Source of the DNA: an uncultured Bacteroidota bacterium
GTDB lineage: Bacteria; Bacteroidota; Bacteroidia; Flavobacteriales; Flavobacteriaceae
Direction: 5' to 3'
Assembly: GCA_903838055.1 (NCBI GenBank)
Contig: CAILWV010000021.1
Span: forward strand, 1-64,000
Length of the DNA stretch: 64,000 bases
Both the position numbers and the translations under genes were made by a program. Every line of letters begins with the position of its first letter. The stretch's first letter is position 1. Positions 28,275 through 37,984 of this stretch are shown in pieces. The notes beneath the pieces are model-generated. The model was given only the letters and a program-made list of their open reading frames with translations. It made no database searches and was not told the DNA's origin.

Positions 28275-29909
28275 ATGCTTACTTACTTTAAAAAAAGATA
28301 CATAGTTCCAGTTTTAGCTTCAGGATTATTATTTTTTGCAGCCAGTTTTAAAGACGACTTTTTTGAAATTGCAAAGCAAATAGAAATCTTTACTACCCTT
28401 TTCAAAACCGTAAATCAAAATTATGTTGATGAAGTAAATCCTGCAGAATTAATGGATAAAGCCATTAAGAGTATGCTTGCCGATTTAGATCCCTATACCA
28501 ATTATTTTAACGAGCAAGATGTTGTTAAATATAAAATAAATAATACCGGAGAGTATACAGGAGTAGGTGCAATTATGACTCGCAAAGAAGATAAATTAAT
28601 TGTAAAAGAAATTTACAAAGGTTTTCCTGCGGACAAAGCAAATTTGAAGTGCGGAGATGAAATAATTCAAATTGGAGATATTGTACTTGCCGATTTTAAA
28701 GACGATGCTACTCAGTTGCTCAAAGGTGCTAAGAATACTAAAGTGGATGTAAAATATATCCGACAAGGTAAAACCCTATCTGCCCAAATTATTTTGGATG
28801 AAGTAGAAATTAAAGCAGTCCCTTTTTTCTCTAAAGTTGATGACAAAACAGGTTACATCGCTCTTACCGTATTCAACAAAAAAACTACCCAAGAAACTAA
28901 AGAAGCTTTAGAAAAACTAAAAGCGGATGGCGCCGAAAAAATTATTTTAGATTTGAGAGGAAATCCTGGCGGATTGTTAAATGAAGCTGTAAATGTATGC
29001 AATCTATTTGTGCCGAAAGGGGAAGTGATTGTAACTACAAAATCTAAAAACCCAAAGTACAATAACATATACAAAACAGCCAACGAGCCTGTAGATTTAG
29101 AGATACCTTTAGTGATAATTGTTAATGGAAAAAGCGCCTCAGCATCAGAGATCGTTTCTGGAGCTTTACAAGATTTAGACAGAGCTGTAATTGTTGGGAG
29201 TCGAAGTTTTGGAAAAGGATTGGTGCAACGCCCTATAGATTTAACATATGGAACGCAGGTAAAAGTTACTATTTCTCGTTATTACACGCCTGCAGGAAGA
29301 TGTATCCAAGCATTAGATTACTGGCATAAAGATCAGGATGGTAAAGCAGTAAGAACAGATGCTTCTAAATACAATGCCTTTAAAACCAAAAAAGGAAGAA
29401 CTGTTTATGATGGAGGAGGAATACAGCCTGATGTAGAATTAGCCGATACTAAAACAAGTACTATTGCCGATGTTTTACAAAAAAATGATGGAATTTTTAA
29501 TTATGTAACCTACTATTATTATAAAAATCCTAATCTTGGCGACAAGGTGCCAACCTATACAGATGGGGATTATGCAGACTTTAAAGCATTTTTAAAAAGA
29601 GAAAAAATTAGCTTTGATACCGAAACTGAATTAGCCTTGAAGGCAACATTAGAAAAAGCTAAAAAAGAAAAAATTGACGAAACTATTCAAGCTCAATATG
29701 ATCAATTAATGGCTGCTTTACAAAAAAGTGAAGAAGCATTATTAGATAAAAACCAAAAGGAAATTAAGAAATTAATTTTAGAAGAAATCATTAAACGTTA
29801 CCAATACAAAGAAGGTTTATTTCAATATTACCTGAAAAACAATGTTGAAATATCCAAAGCGACTTCCATTTTAGCAAACCCTACAGAATACAATAAAATA
29901 TTACAGTAA
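28275..29909 (+). CDS. S41 family C-terminal processing peptidase
   Basis: This 544-residue protein has an N-terminal hydrophobic anchor or signal (IVPVLASGLLFFAASF). A PDZ domain (about residues 90-175; GEYTGVGAIM, GFPADKANLKCGDEI) precedes the S41 catalytic domain, with the Ser motif NGKSASASEIVSGAL (about 285-299) and the catalytic Lys in GSRSFGKGLVQ. A charged helical C-terminal extension (about 440-544) follows. It should process or degrade proteins in the periplasm. Its stop overlaps the next gene (TAATG), forming a three-gene operon with two OmpA-domain proteins. Confidence 0.94.
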   Translation: MLTYFKKRYIVPVLASGLLFFAASFKDDFFEIAKQIEIFTTLFKTVNQNYVDEVNPAELMDKAIKSMLADLDPYTNYFNEQDVVKYKINNTGEYTGVGAIMTRKEDKLIVKEIYKGFPADKANLKCGDEIIQIGDIVLADFKDDATQLLKGAKNTKVDVKYIRQGKTLSAQIILDEVEIKAVPFFSKVDDKTGYIALTVFNKKTTQETKEALEKLKADGAEKIILDLRGNPGGLLNEAVNVCNLFVPKGEVIVTTKSKNPKYNNIYKTANEPVDLEIPLVIIVNGKSASASEIVSGALQDLDRAVIVGSRSFGKGLVQRPIDLTYGTQVKVTISRYYTPAGRCIQALDYWHKDQDGKAVRTDASKYNAFKTKKGRTVYDGGGIQPDVELADTKTSTIADVLQKNDGIFNYVTYYYYKNPNLGDKVPTYTDGDYADFKAFLKREKISFDTETELALKATLEKAKKEKIDETIQAQYDQLMAALQKSEEALLDKNQKEIKKLILEEIIKRYQYKEGLFQYYLKNNVEISKATSILANPTEYNKILQ

Positions 29910-30724
29910 TGCGCCGATTTTTTAAATTTTTGCCCCTACTTTTTTTAGCATTTGCTTACGGACAAGAAGAAGCTGTGAAATCCGTTTATTTTGAATTTGA
30001 CAAATATTCTTTAGATGAAAAACAGTCAAATGAAGTTCTTGATTTCATAAAAAATACGGATTCTACTAGAATAGAATCTATTCAAATTTATGGCTATACC
30101 GATGATATAGGAAAAGATGATTATAACTTTATATTGTCTAGTAATAGAGCAAATACCATTCAATGTGTTCTAACTGAAAATGGCATAAAAAATAAAATTA
30201 TAGTAACTATTGAAGGAAAAGGTAAAATACTAATTGATGAGGATGTATTAGAAAATCTTCCCGAAAAGCGATCAAAAAACCGCCGGGTAGATATTGTAGT
30301 GAATTTGAAAGAATTGCCAAAATTAGTATTACCAGGATTATATAATATGCTTCAAAGAGATCATGTTGTGGGTGATCATATTTATCTAGAAAACATACTT
30401 TTTGATAAAGGAAGCAGCCATTTATTAACCAAAGCAAAAAACGAATTAGATAAAGTGGCGCTGCTTACATTAAGATATAAAAACCTAGAATTTGAAATTC
30501 AAGGCCACGTATGCTGTACGCCACCGAATCAAAAAGAAGCTATTGATAAAGATACTAAAAAAAGACAGTTATCTGTTAATAGAGCTCAAGCGGTATATAA
30601 ATATTTGGCTTTCCGCCGTGTTCCTAAAAATCGAATGACTTTTAAAGGTTATGGCAATACGGTTCCCCTTGGAAAAGAACCAGAATATGATAGACGGGTG
30701 GAATTGGTAATAACCAAGATATAA
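29909..30724 (+). CDS. Double OmpA-like domain protein, copy 1
   Basis: This 271-residue protein has a signal peptide (MRRFFKFLPLLFLAFAYGQ) and two OmpA-C-like domains. The first (about residues 22-132) has FEFDKYSLDEKQ and YGYTDDIGKDDYNFILSSNRA, keeping the Asp and Arg positions used for peptidoglycan binding. The second (about 150-271) has ILFDKGSSHL, QGHVCCTPP and LSVNRAQAVYKYL, with a Cys-Cys pair where the usual TD motif would be. There is no beta-barrel or lipobox. It overlaps the S41 gene and the next gene by one base each (TAATG). Confidence 0.85.
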   Translation: MRRFFKFLPLLFLAFAYGQEEAVKSVYFEFDKYSLDEKQSNEVLDFIKNTDSTRIESIQIYGYTDDIGKDDYNFILSSNRANTIQCVLTENGIKNKIIVTIEGKGKILIDEDVLENLPEKRSKNRRVDIVVNLKELPKLVLPGLYNMLQRDHVVGDHIYLENILFDKGSSHLLTKAKNELDKVALLTLRYKNLEFEIQGHVCCTPPNQKEAIDKDTKKRQLSVNRAQAVYKYLAFRRVPKNRMTFKGYGNTVPLGKEPEYDRRVELVITKI

Positions 30725-31563
30725 TGAATAAAACGGTGCTAATATTTCTGTTCCTTTTAGCAAACGGCGCGCTTGCTCAAAGCTCTTTGGAAACTATTAC
30801 CGTTTTTTTTGATTCTAATGAATTCACTTTACTATCGGAACAACAAGTGAATATAATTTCTTTTTTTTCTGCCGAGAACACGATTATTGAATCCATTACT
30901 GTTGAAGGTTTTTGTGATGACATTGGATCGGATAAAGCTAATATTGAATTATCGAAAAAGCGGGCAATTAGCGTTGAAAATTTTATCAAAAAAGAATTCA
31001 ATGCAATTGCTACTATTGTTGAGGGAAAAGGTGAAATAGCATTGTCAAATACTACTTCCATAGAACAAGAACGAAAGAAAAATCGGAAAGTTACTATACA
31101 AATAGCATTCACAAAGATTAATAATGAGGCGGGCAATAATGAAAAAATCATTAAAGATATTTATTCTACTTATAAAACTTTTTCAGATAAATTGGAAGTT
31201 GGCGATAAAATAATTATTAAAAAACTCTTTTTTAAAGGAGGATCAACCCTCTTTCAAGAGGAAGAAGAAGCAGAAGAAGAATTAAAAAAAATTGTCGACT
31301 TCTTGTTACTAAATCCTAATGTTTCTATAGAAATTCAAGGGCATGTTTGTTGTATTCCGCCACAATATAAAGATGCTTATGATAGGGTTTCAGGAAAAAC
31401 CAATTTATCAGAAACAAGATCCAAAAAAATATATGATTATCTTATAGGAAAAGGGATTTCGGGAGACAAAATTACGCACAAAGGTTACGGAAGACAATTC
31501 CCTATTCCAGATGCTGAAGAGCAGTTTAACAAAAGAGTTGAGATTTTAATAACCAAGATATAA
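30724..31563 (+). CDS. Double OmpA-like domain protein, copy 2
   Basis: This 279-residue paralogue of the preceding gene has the same layout: signal peptide (MNKTVLIFLFLLANGALAQ), a first OmpA-like domain (FFDSNEFTLLSEQQ; VEGFCDDIGSDKANIELSKKRA) and a second (LFFKGGSTLFQEEEEAEEEL; QGHVCCIPP; LSETRSKKIYDYL). Both end in V-E-L/I-L/V-I-T-K-I. The CC pair is kept while overall identity is modest, so the duplication is old. It converges with the GNAT gene: the two stop codons are directly adjacent with no spacer. Confidence 0.84.
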   Translation: MNKTVLIFLFLLANGALAQSSLETITVFFDSNEFTLLSEQQVNIISFFSAENTIIESITVEGFCDDIGSDKANIELSKKRAISVENFIKKEFNAIATIVEGKGEIALSNTTSIEQERKKNRKVTIQIAFTKINNEAGNNEKIIKDIYSTYKTFSDKLEVGDKIIIKKLFFKGGSTLFQEEEEAEEELKKIVDFLLLNPNVSIEIQGHVCCIPPQYKDAYDRVSGKTNLSETRSKKIYDYLIGKGISGDKITHKGYGRQFPIPDAEEQFNKRVEILITKI

Positions 31564-32016
31564 CTACCCCCTTTTCATTTCGATATGGGGAATATCGTCT
31601 TCTAGATACATTTCACTAGTTTGAACAAAGTCATGACTTTCGTAGAATTTCTTAAGGTATAATTGAGCAGATATGGTAATTTGTTTCGTATTATAATGAT
31701 ATTCAATTCCGGCAATTGCCTTTTGCATCATCTCGTGTCCAAATTTTTTATCTCTAGCATCCGGGTGAACCACAACCCTGCCAATAGAAGCAGTTTCAAA
31801 ATAATCACCTGGCTTAAATAATCTAGAATATGCTACAATTTCGGCATTAAATTCTCCTATTAAGTGCATTGCTTTTTCATCTTTACCGTCAACATCTTGA
31901 TAAACGCAGTTTTGCTCCACTACAAAGACGTGTGAGCGAAGTTTTAGTATATAATATAGTTCTTGAAGAGAAAGCTCGTTAAATCGCTTAATTTTCCATT
32001 TTATGCCTTCTTGCAT
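31564..32016 (-). CDS. GNAT family N-acetyltransferase (ElaA-like)
   Basis: This 150-residue cytosolic protein matches the ElaA branch of GNAT acetyltransferases: LYYILKLRSHVFVVEQNCVYQDVDGKD near the N-terminus, acetyl-CoA loop IGRVVVHPDARDKKFGHEMM (about residues 78-97), then AQLYLKKFYESHDF. The substrate is unknown. Its start overlaps the 3' end of the DUF4837 gene by 29 bases, indicating co-transcription. Confidence 0.9.
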   Translation of the reverse strand: MQEGIKWKIKRFNELSLQELYYILKLRSHVFVVEQNCVYQDVDGKDEKAMHLIGEFNAEIVAYSRLFKPGDYFETASIGRVVVHPDARDKKFGHEMMQKAIAGIEYHYNTKQITISAQLYLKKFYESHDFVQTSEMYLEDDIPHIEMKRG

Positions 32017-33013
32017 GATGCTGTTTGGATTTTGTTTCTTTTTTTAAAAATTGTACTGATTTAATGATGGCTTCTAGCTCAAACATTAAATCTCTTTTTT
32101 GTTTAGAAGGTGCATAACAAAATCCTTCAATAACTAATATTCTATGGTTTGGTTGGTCCATGATTGCATAATTAATAAATGGGCCGCTCATAAAATCGTT
32201 CAACAATTCCCAATTTCCTTTAGTTTCAAAAGTAGGCTTGTTGTAAATTTTTGTTTTAGATAGATAAGGAGAAAAAGCTGGTTCAGTGATCATTCTTGTT
32301 CTTGGCACAGCACCGTGAATGTATTTCCTTCCTATAGAATCTCGAATGCGGGTAATCCGTTTTACGGTATTATTGTCATTTAAACTGCTAAATGGAATTT
32401 GATAAAAAATCAAACTTAAATTACCACTAGTGATTTCTTTCTTAAGCCAAATAAATTTTTTGCCGCGCAAAACCATTTTATACTTAATCGGAATGTTTAA
32501 TTGCACATTAAATTTCTCTCGGATCTTTGCATTATCAAAAAGTGAATCGTGTTTTATTTTATCTTGATAAACTTTTATTTCCGATTCTTTTATTTTAGTA
32601 ATAATCAACGAATCGTTATTTTGGATTGTGTCTAAAATTTCTTTTACAGTTTCACCTGAAATATGGACCACTATCTGCGGATTTGCAAACTCATTATTCT
32701 CAATCCGGAATTGGCTCTTGGCTTCTTTTTTAACCAAAATAATATTTCTACTATTTGTCATGAAACCTCCTAATAATTTTACGGGATATTGATTTAATGT
32801 AAAAACTGGTTCTTCTTGTGGAAGACCTAAAACTGGCGAAGCAAATTTATTTCTCATGCTATCACCAACTTCTCCGTTCCATAGTTCATCGTCAATAATA
32901 ACAGAAACCTCATTTGTTTTTCCAGAAGTTTCATTCACTGATTTAACTTCCTTGGTATTACAAGAGGTAAATAGGATTGTGGTTAAAAAAAATAAAAAAA
33001 AGGCTTTATTCAT
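31988..33013 (-). CDS. DUF4837 family lipoprotein
   Basis: This 341-residue protein has a lipoprotein signal peptide (MNKAFFLFFLTTILFTSCN; Cys at residue 18). The DUF4837 features seen are IDDELWNGEVGDSMRNKFASPVLGLPQEEPVFTL near the start and MTEPAFSPYLS... GNWELLNDFMSGPFINYAI in the C-terminal part. Its function is unknown. It sits between the lytic transglycosylase and the GNAT gene on the same strand; the transglycosylase stop is upstream by 39 bases, so a shared transcript is likely. Confidence 0.88.
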   Translation of the reverse strand: MNKAFFLFFLTTILFTSCNTKEVKSVNETSGKTNEVSVIIDDELWNGEVGDSMRNKFASPVLGLPQEEPVFTLNQYPVKLLGGFMTNSRNIILVKKEAKSQFRIENNEFANPQIVVHISGETVKEILDTIQNNDSLIITKIKESEIKVYQDKIKHDSLFDNAKIREKFNVQLNIPIKYKMVLRGKKFIWLKKEITSGNLSLIFYQIPFSSLNDNNTVKRITRIRDSIGRKYIHGAVPRTRMITEPAFSPYLSKTKIYNKPTFETKGNWELLNDFMSGPFINYAIMDQPNHRILVIEGFCYAPSKQKRDLMFELEAIIKSVQFLKKETKSKQHHARRHKMEN

Positions 33014-33052
33014 AAAAAGAAATAAAGCCCAAATTTATAGAAGATTTTTGTA

Positions 33053-35398
33053 TTATCCGTTTATTTTTAATTTCATTCCTGGTTTTAGGTGTTCACCCTT
33101 AATATTATTCCATTTCTTAATGTCGGCAATAGTAATTCCGGGAAATTTTTGAGTTATTTTAAGCAAAGTATCGCCTTTTCGAACTTGATATAAACTTTCT
33201 TTTACTTTTTTATCTTTAGATGCGTAGAGCTCTTTAGATGTGTTGTTATCTTTAACTTGGGTGACTTCTTCTTTTCCAACTACCAGCTTGTCGCCAAGTT
33301 TTATATTGGTATCCGATAATGAATTCCATTCTAAAAGATTGTTTATAGTAACATTGTATTTTCTAGCAATAGTTCCTAGATATTCTCCTTTTTCTACAAC
33401 GTGTTCTATATTTTTCAGTTCTATTTTTGGTTTCGTTTCTTCTTCTCTAGATTCGGCTAAACCTACATTTGAAACTATTAATTGAGATCCAACTTTTACA
33501 TTATTATCAATAATAGTATTCCATTCTTTTAAGTTTGCTACACTAATATTATTCTTTTTTGCAATTGAAAATAAATTATCTCCCTTTGCAACTATATAAT
33601 AGTTTTCTGACTTAGAAGTAGTATCTATTTTTTCTTCTTTTTTTCCTTTTTCAGCTTTACTAGATTTATGATCTGCCGCCGCAATATCTTCTTTTGTTTC
33701 TATTACGGGTTGTTTAATTTCTTTTCTAACAATAGTGGTGACTTTCTCAGTTTTAATAATTTTAATATTATCGCCAAGTCCAATGTTATCGTCTTTTAAT
33801 TTATTCCATTTTTTAATTTCCGCAACAGAAACGTCATATTTAGAAGCAATTCCTCCTAGATTATCACCACTTTTAACTTTGTGAATTTTGGTTACTTCTT
33901 TATTAGTAACCACTTTTTCGGTTTTGAATACTTTCTCAATTTTTGGCTCTGAAGTGGCAACTGCTTTAACTTTATCTTTAGTAATAATTACTTTTTTAAC
34001 AGATGTATCTGCGACAGTTTCTTTAGATTCCTTAAATGCTATTCGTTCTGTAGAAAGTATTTTCAAACTTCTTCCCTTTGGAGCTTTATTCGACTTTAGA
34101 TGATTCCACTTTTTTAAATCTGCTACCGAAACATTGTACTGGTCAGCAATTTCATTTAATTTATCTCCTTTTCGGACTTTATGAAACTTATAACGAGTAA
34201 CAAATTCTTTTTCTTGGAATGAAGTATTAGTTGAATCATTTCGTTTAACAGATGCTAATCTTTCGTTAGGGCGCTCTCTTTGGCTTTCTTCGTGGTTTAA
34301 ATACGCATAAATTTTATCTTCATTGGAAGTGAAAATCGCAATTTTGTTTTTTGGTAAACGAAGGAAATTAGTTTCTCCTGTTATGTGCGGAATTTCATTT
34401 CTTTTAAATGACGGATTAAAAAACTGAATTTCGGAAACAGAAACATCCAATAAATCGGAAACTTGCTTAAAAGTCATATGGCTTTTTATGGCAACTGTGT
34501 CGGTTGCGAATAAATTTGCAACGGCTTTATTAGGAACTATTCCATGTTCTTTATGGTATTCAAAAATATACATAGTCGCTAAAAAAGCAGGAAGATAATT
34601 TTGAGTTTCCTTAGGAAGATTTTTTCTAATATTCCAATAGTTTTGTTGACCTCCTGACCTTCTAATGGCTTTTGCAACATTACCCGGTCCCGAATTATAA
34701 GCCGCTAAAACTAAATCCCAATCACCAAAAATTTTATACATGTTATTCATATACACAGATGCCGCTTGGCTTGCTTTTAATGGCTCACTTCGCTCATCTA
34801 CATATGAATCAATATTTAAACCATATTGTTTTCCTGTTTGGTACATAAATTGCCATAAACCAGTTGCTCCAACTCTAGAAACAGCTCTAGGATTCAAGGC
34901 AGACTCTACCACTGCAAGATATTTTATTTCAAGTGGAATGTTGTTTTTAGCTAATTCATCTTCAAAAAGTGGAAAATAATATTGCGAAACACCCAATAAT
35001 CTTTCAAATGCCTTTTTTCTGTTTTTCAAAAAAGATTTGATAACGTTTTCTAAACCAACATTATATTCGATATTGAATGGCGATTTCTCGTCCATTTTTT
35101 TCAAGCGTTCTTTTAGTAATTCGGTAGGTAATTCAAAATCAACTTTCTGATCTACGTTTACATTTTTTATATCCGAAGACATCTCATCATAAACGTCTAA
35201 TGCCGTAAGCTCTTTCATCCATAGACTGTCTATACAGGTAGCTATCTCGTCGGTTACGAAAGTAGATTTAATGGAGTCAAGGTAGGAGATTTTTATTTCT
35301 TTTTTTACAATAGAATCCTGAGTTTTAGTAAGATCTTGTGCATAAAAAGTCGCAGAAGCCAACAATAGGATTGTTGTAATTTTATTTTTTATATTCAT
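33053..35398 (-). CDS. Lytic transglycosylase with five LysM domains (MltD-like)
   Basis: This 781-residue protein has a signal peptide (MNIKNKITTILLLASATFYAQ). The SLT/GH23-type catalytic domain (about residues 115-285) has IKYLAVVESALNPRAVSRVGATGLWQFM, with the catalytic Glu in VVESALNP, and YNSGPGNVAKAI. Five LysM domains follow, each starting with a variant of HKVRKGDxLxxIAxKYxVSVAxLKKWN, separated by lysine-rich linkers. It should cleave peptidoglycan in the periplasm. The frame stays open to a TTG at 35413, but ATG 35398 gives a proper signal peptide. Confidence 0.93.
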   Translation of the reverse strand: MNIKNKITTILLLASATFYAQDLTKTQDSIVKKEIKISYLDSIKSTFVTDEIATCIDSLWMKELTALDVYDEMSSDIKNVNVDQKVDFELPTELLKERLKKMDEKSPFNIEYNVGLENVIKSFLKNRKKAFERLLGVSQYYFPLFEDELAKNNIPLEIKYLAVVESALNPRAVSRVGATGLWQFMYQTGKQYGLNIDSYVDERSEPLKASQAASVYMNNMYKIFGDWDLVLAAYNSGPGNVAKAIRRSGGQQNYWNIRKNLPKETQNYLPAFLATMYIFEYHKEHGIVPNKAVANLFATDTVAIKSHMTFKQVSDLLDVSVSEIQFFNPSFKRNEIPHITGETNFLRLPKNKIAIFTSNEDKIYAYLNHEESQRERPNERLASVKRNDSTNTSFQEKEFVTRYKFHKVRKGDKLNEIADQYNVSVADLKKWNHLKSNKAPKGRSLKILSTERIAFKESKETVADTSVKKVIITKDKVKAVATSEPKIEKVFKTEKVVTNKEVTKIHKVKSGDNLGGIASKYDVSVAEIKKWNKLKDDNIGLGDNIKIIKTEKVTTIVRKEIKQPVIETKEDIAAADHKSSKAEKGKKEEKIDTTSKSENYYIVAKGDNLFSIAKKNNISVANLKEWNTIIDNNVKVGSQLIVSNVGLAESREEETKPKIELKNIEHVVEKGEYLGTIARKYNVTINNLLEWNSLSDTNIKLGDKLVVGKEEVTQVKDNNTSKELYASKDKKVKESLYQVRKGDTLLKITQKFPGITIADIKKWNNIKGEHLKPGMKLKING

Positions 35399-35444
35399 GT
35401 TTATTTTTTTCAATAATTACGTCTCAGTAAGAATTGGATATTTG

Positions 35445-35452
35445 CAAACTTA
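35445..35452 (-). promoter_or_regulatory. Candidate -7 box for the lytic transglycosylase
   Basis: The minus strand reads TAAGTTTG (TAnnTTTG), 46 bases before the start. No clear -33 TTG. Confidence 0.45.
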
Positions 35453-35500
35453 CTGATATATAACGTATTAAAATGTTTAATTATTGTTAAAATCAATAAT

Positions 35501-36688
35501 TTAATCTAAGATAGCTTGAATTCCAGGTAATACTCTTCCTTCTAGCATTTCCAACATTGCTCCGCCACCAGTAGAAACATAACTCATTTTATCTTCCAAA
35601 CTAAACTGTTTTACCGCCGCAACCGAGTCGCCTCCTCCTACTAAAGAGAATGCTCCGTTAGCTGTAGATTCAGCAATATAATTTCCTAAAGCGATGGTTC
35701 CATTAGCGAAATTTTCCATTTCAAAAACTCCCAAAGGTCCGTTCCAAAGAATGGTTTTTGATTCCATTATTATTTTTCTGAAATTTTCTAAAGATTTCGG
35801 ACCAGCATCTAAGCCTTGCCATCCATCAGGAATTTCTCTTACATCTACTATTTGAGTTTGTGCATCATTTGAAAAAGCATTTGCAGCAACAACGTCTACA
35901 GGAATATGAATGTGAACATTTTTCTCTTTTGCTTTATGCAAAATTTCAATAGCTAAATCCATTTTATCGTCTTCACAGATAGAATCTCCAATTTTTCCTC
36001 CAAGTGCTTTGATAAAAGTGAAAGTCATTCCGCCACCAATAATCATGTGGTCTACTTTATCTAAAATATTCTCGATAACTGTAATTTTAGAAGACACTTT
36101 AGATCCTCCAAGAATAGCCGTTACAGGTTTTACTGAATTGTTTAATACGCGATTCAAACTTTCAATTTCTTTTGCTAAGAGCAAACCAAAACATTTATGA
36201 TTTGGGAAAAATTGTGCAATAATAGTTGTTGAAGCATGTGCTCTATGCGCAGTTCCAAAAGCATCGTTTACATAAATATCACCTAATGAAGCTAACTCTT
36301 TTGCGAAATCAACATCTCCCGCTTCTTCTTCAGAATAAAAACGTAGATTTTCTAGAAGTAAAACTTGTCCGGGTTGTAAAGCGGCAGCGGCATTTTTTGA
36401 AACATCACCTCTACAATCAGAAGCAAAATGTACCGGCACTCCTAATACCTCAGAAACCGAAGCAACAATATGTTTTAAAGAATATTTATCTTCTTTTCCT
36501 TTAGGTCTTCCTAGGTGCGACATCAAAATTACACTTCCGCCATCAGCAAGAATTTTATCAATAGTTGGCTTTGCGGCTTCTATTCTGTTTGCATCAGTTA
36601 CTTTGAAATTTTCATCCAAAGGGACGTTGAAATCTACACGAATTAATGCTTTTTTGTTATTGAAATTGAAGTCTAGAAGAGTTTTCAT
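35501..36688 (-). CDS. pgk: Phosphoglycerate kinase
   Basis: Pgk transfers phosphate from 1,3-bisphosphoglycerate to ADP in glycolysis. This 395-residue cytosolic protein has the N-terminal substrate-binding motif [11 protein letters not shown] (about residues 15-25), SHLGRPKG (about 57-64), [13 protein letters not shown], and the C-terminal nucleotide-binding GGGDSVAA and [13 protein letters not shown]. Length is normal. It is a single gene diverging from holB. Confidence 0.98.
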   Translation of the reverse strand: MKTLLDFNFNNKKALIRVDFNVPLDENFKVTDANRIEAAKPTIDKILADGGSVILMSHLGRPKGKEDKYSLKHIVASVSEVLGVPVHFASDCRGDVSKNAAAALQPGQVLLLENLRFYSEEEAGDVDFAKELASLGDIYVNDAFGTAHRAHASTTIIAQFFPNHKCFGLLLAKEIESLNRVLNNSVKPVTAILGGSKVSSKITVIENILDKVDHMIIGGGMTFTFIKALGGKIGDSICEDDKMDLAIEILHKAKEKNVHIHIPVDVVAANAFSNDAQTQIVDVREIPDGWQGLDAGPKSLENFRKIIMESKTILWNGPLGVFEMENFANGTIALGNYIAESTANGAFSLVGGGDSVAAVKQFSLEDKMSYVSTGGGAMLEMLEGRVLPGIQAILD

Positions 36689-36720
36689 AGGAGTGTACAG
36701 AGTTAATTAGTAATAAAATG

Positions 36721-36728
36721 CAAATATA
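36721..36728 (-). promoter_or_regulatory. Candidate -7 box for pgk
   Basis: The minus strand reads TATATTTG (TAnnTTTG), 32 bases before the pgk ATG. Confidence 0.55.
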
Positions 36729-36820
36729 GACATTTTGTTTTTTTATTCTAAGATGCCATTTGTAAGTTTAAAATTTATATTTACAAGCAGCTAATTTTTA
36801 TGATAGTTGCAATTTTATAG

Positions 36821-36828
36821 TATCTTTG
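36821..36828 (+). promoter_or_regulatory. -7 box directly abutting the holB start
   Basis: TATCTTTG is an exact TAnnTTTG match and ends only 3 bases before the holB ATG (36832). If used, transcription would begin at or within a few bases of the start codon, giving a leaderless or nearly leaderless mRNA. Confidence 0.6.
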
Positions 36829-36831
36829 CTT

Positions 36832-37980
36832 ATGCTTTTTTCAGAAATTTTAGGTCACGAACATATTAAAAATCACTTGATAAAAAGTGCTAGTCAGGGC
36901 AGAATTCCTCATGCGCAACTTTTTGTTGGTCCAGAGGGTTCTGGAACATTGTCTATGGCAATTGCCTATGCACAATTTATTGTTTGTCAGAATTTAGGAA
37001 CTGAAAATTCAGGAGAAAATGAATCCTGTAATTTAAAGTTCAATCATTTAGCACATCCTGATTTACATTTTGTATATCCAACAGTTACAACTGAAGATAT
37101 TAAATCGAAGCCAAAAAGTATTGATTTCATTCAAGACTGGAGACATTTTGTTAACGAAAATCCTTATGGCGGCTTGTTTGATTGGTATAAAATACTGGGA
37201 GTTCAAAATAAACAGGGGATGATTCGGGTTGAAGATGCCTCGGAAATTTTAAAATCTCTTGCCTTAAAATCTCTAGAAGGCGGCTACAAAATTATGATTA
37301 TTTGGATGGCTGATAAAATGAACGACGAAGCCTCAAATAAACTATTAAAACTCTTAGAAGAACCTACAGATAATACCGTTTTTATTCTAATCTCTGAAAG
37401 TGAAGAAGATATAATTCAAACTATTCGTTCCCGTTGCCAAGTACTTCATTTTAATGGATTGCCAGAAAATGTTATTACTCAAGCCTTGATTTCTCGTGAA
37501 AATGTGGAAGAAAAAATGGCATTTAAAATTGCACACCAAGCACAAGGAAATTACAACAAAGCACTACACATTCTTAAAGAAGATAATGACGAATTGCCTT
37601 TTGAAAAATGGTTTGTAGATTGGGTTAGAGCAGCATTTAGAGCCAAAGGAAATGCCGAAGCGATTCAGGATTTAATCGCTTGGAGTGACCAAATTGCTAG
37701 CTTAGGACGAGAAGCGCAAAAAAAATTTTTAAATTATTGCATTGATATGTTTCGTCAAGCATTATTACTAAATTATCAAGCGGATACGTTGGTCTACGTG
37801 GAACCAAAAGTGGAAAAATTCAAATTAGAAAACTTTGCTCCTTTTGTAAACGGTAATAATATTTCAGATATTTTTAAAGAACTTTCCGATGCTTCATATC
37901 ACATTGAGCGCAACGGAAATGCCAAGATAATTTTAACCGATTTATCTATAAAATTGACTAGATTAATTCATAAAAAATAA
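36832..37980 (+). CDS. holB: DNA polymerase III delta prime subunit
   Basis: This 382-residue clamp-loader subunit starts MLFSEILGHEHIKNHLIKSA and has a degenerate P-loop GPEGSGTLSMA (about residues 39-49). It also has the typical ALKSLEGGYKIMIIWMADKMNDEASNKLLKLLEEPTDNTVFILI segment and the sensor-1-like RSRCQ. The delta prime subunit does not need to hydrolyse ATP, in line with the degenerate P-loop. The frame extends to a TTG at 36826, but that lies in the -7 box, so ATG 36832 is preferred. Confidence 0.93.
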   Translation: MLFSEILGHEHIKNHLIKSASQGRIPHAQLFVGPEGSGTLSMAIAYAQFIVCQNLGTENSGENESCNLKFNHLAHPDLHFVYPTVTTEDIKSKPKSIDFIQDWRHFVNENPYGGLFDWYKILGVQNKQGMIRVEDASEILKSLALKSLEGGYKIMIIWMADKMNDEASNKLLKLLEEPTDNTVFILISESEEDIIQTIRSRCQVLHFNGLPENVITQALISRENVEEKMAFKIAHQAQGNYNKALHILKEDNDELPFEKWFVDWVRAAFRAKGNAEAIQDLIAWSDQIASLGREAQKKFLNYCIDMFRQALLLNYQADTLVYVEPKVEKFKLENFAPFVNGNNISDIFKELSDASYHIERNGNAKIILTDLSIKLTRLIHKK

Positions 37981-37984
37981 CGTC

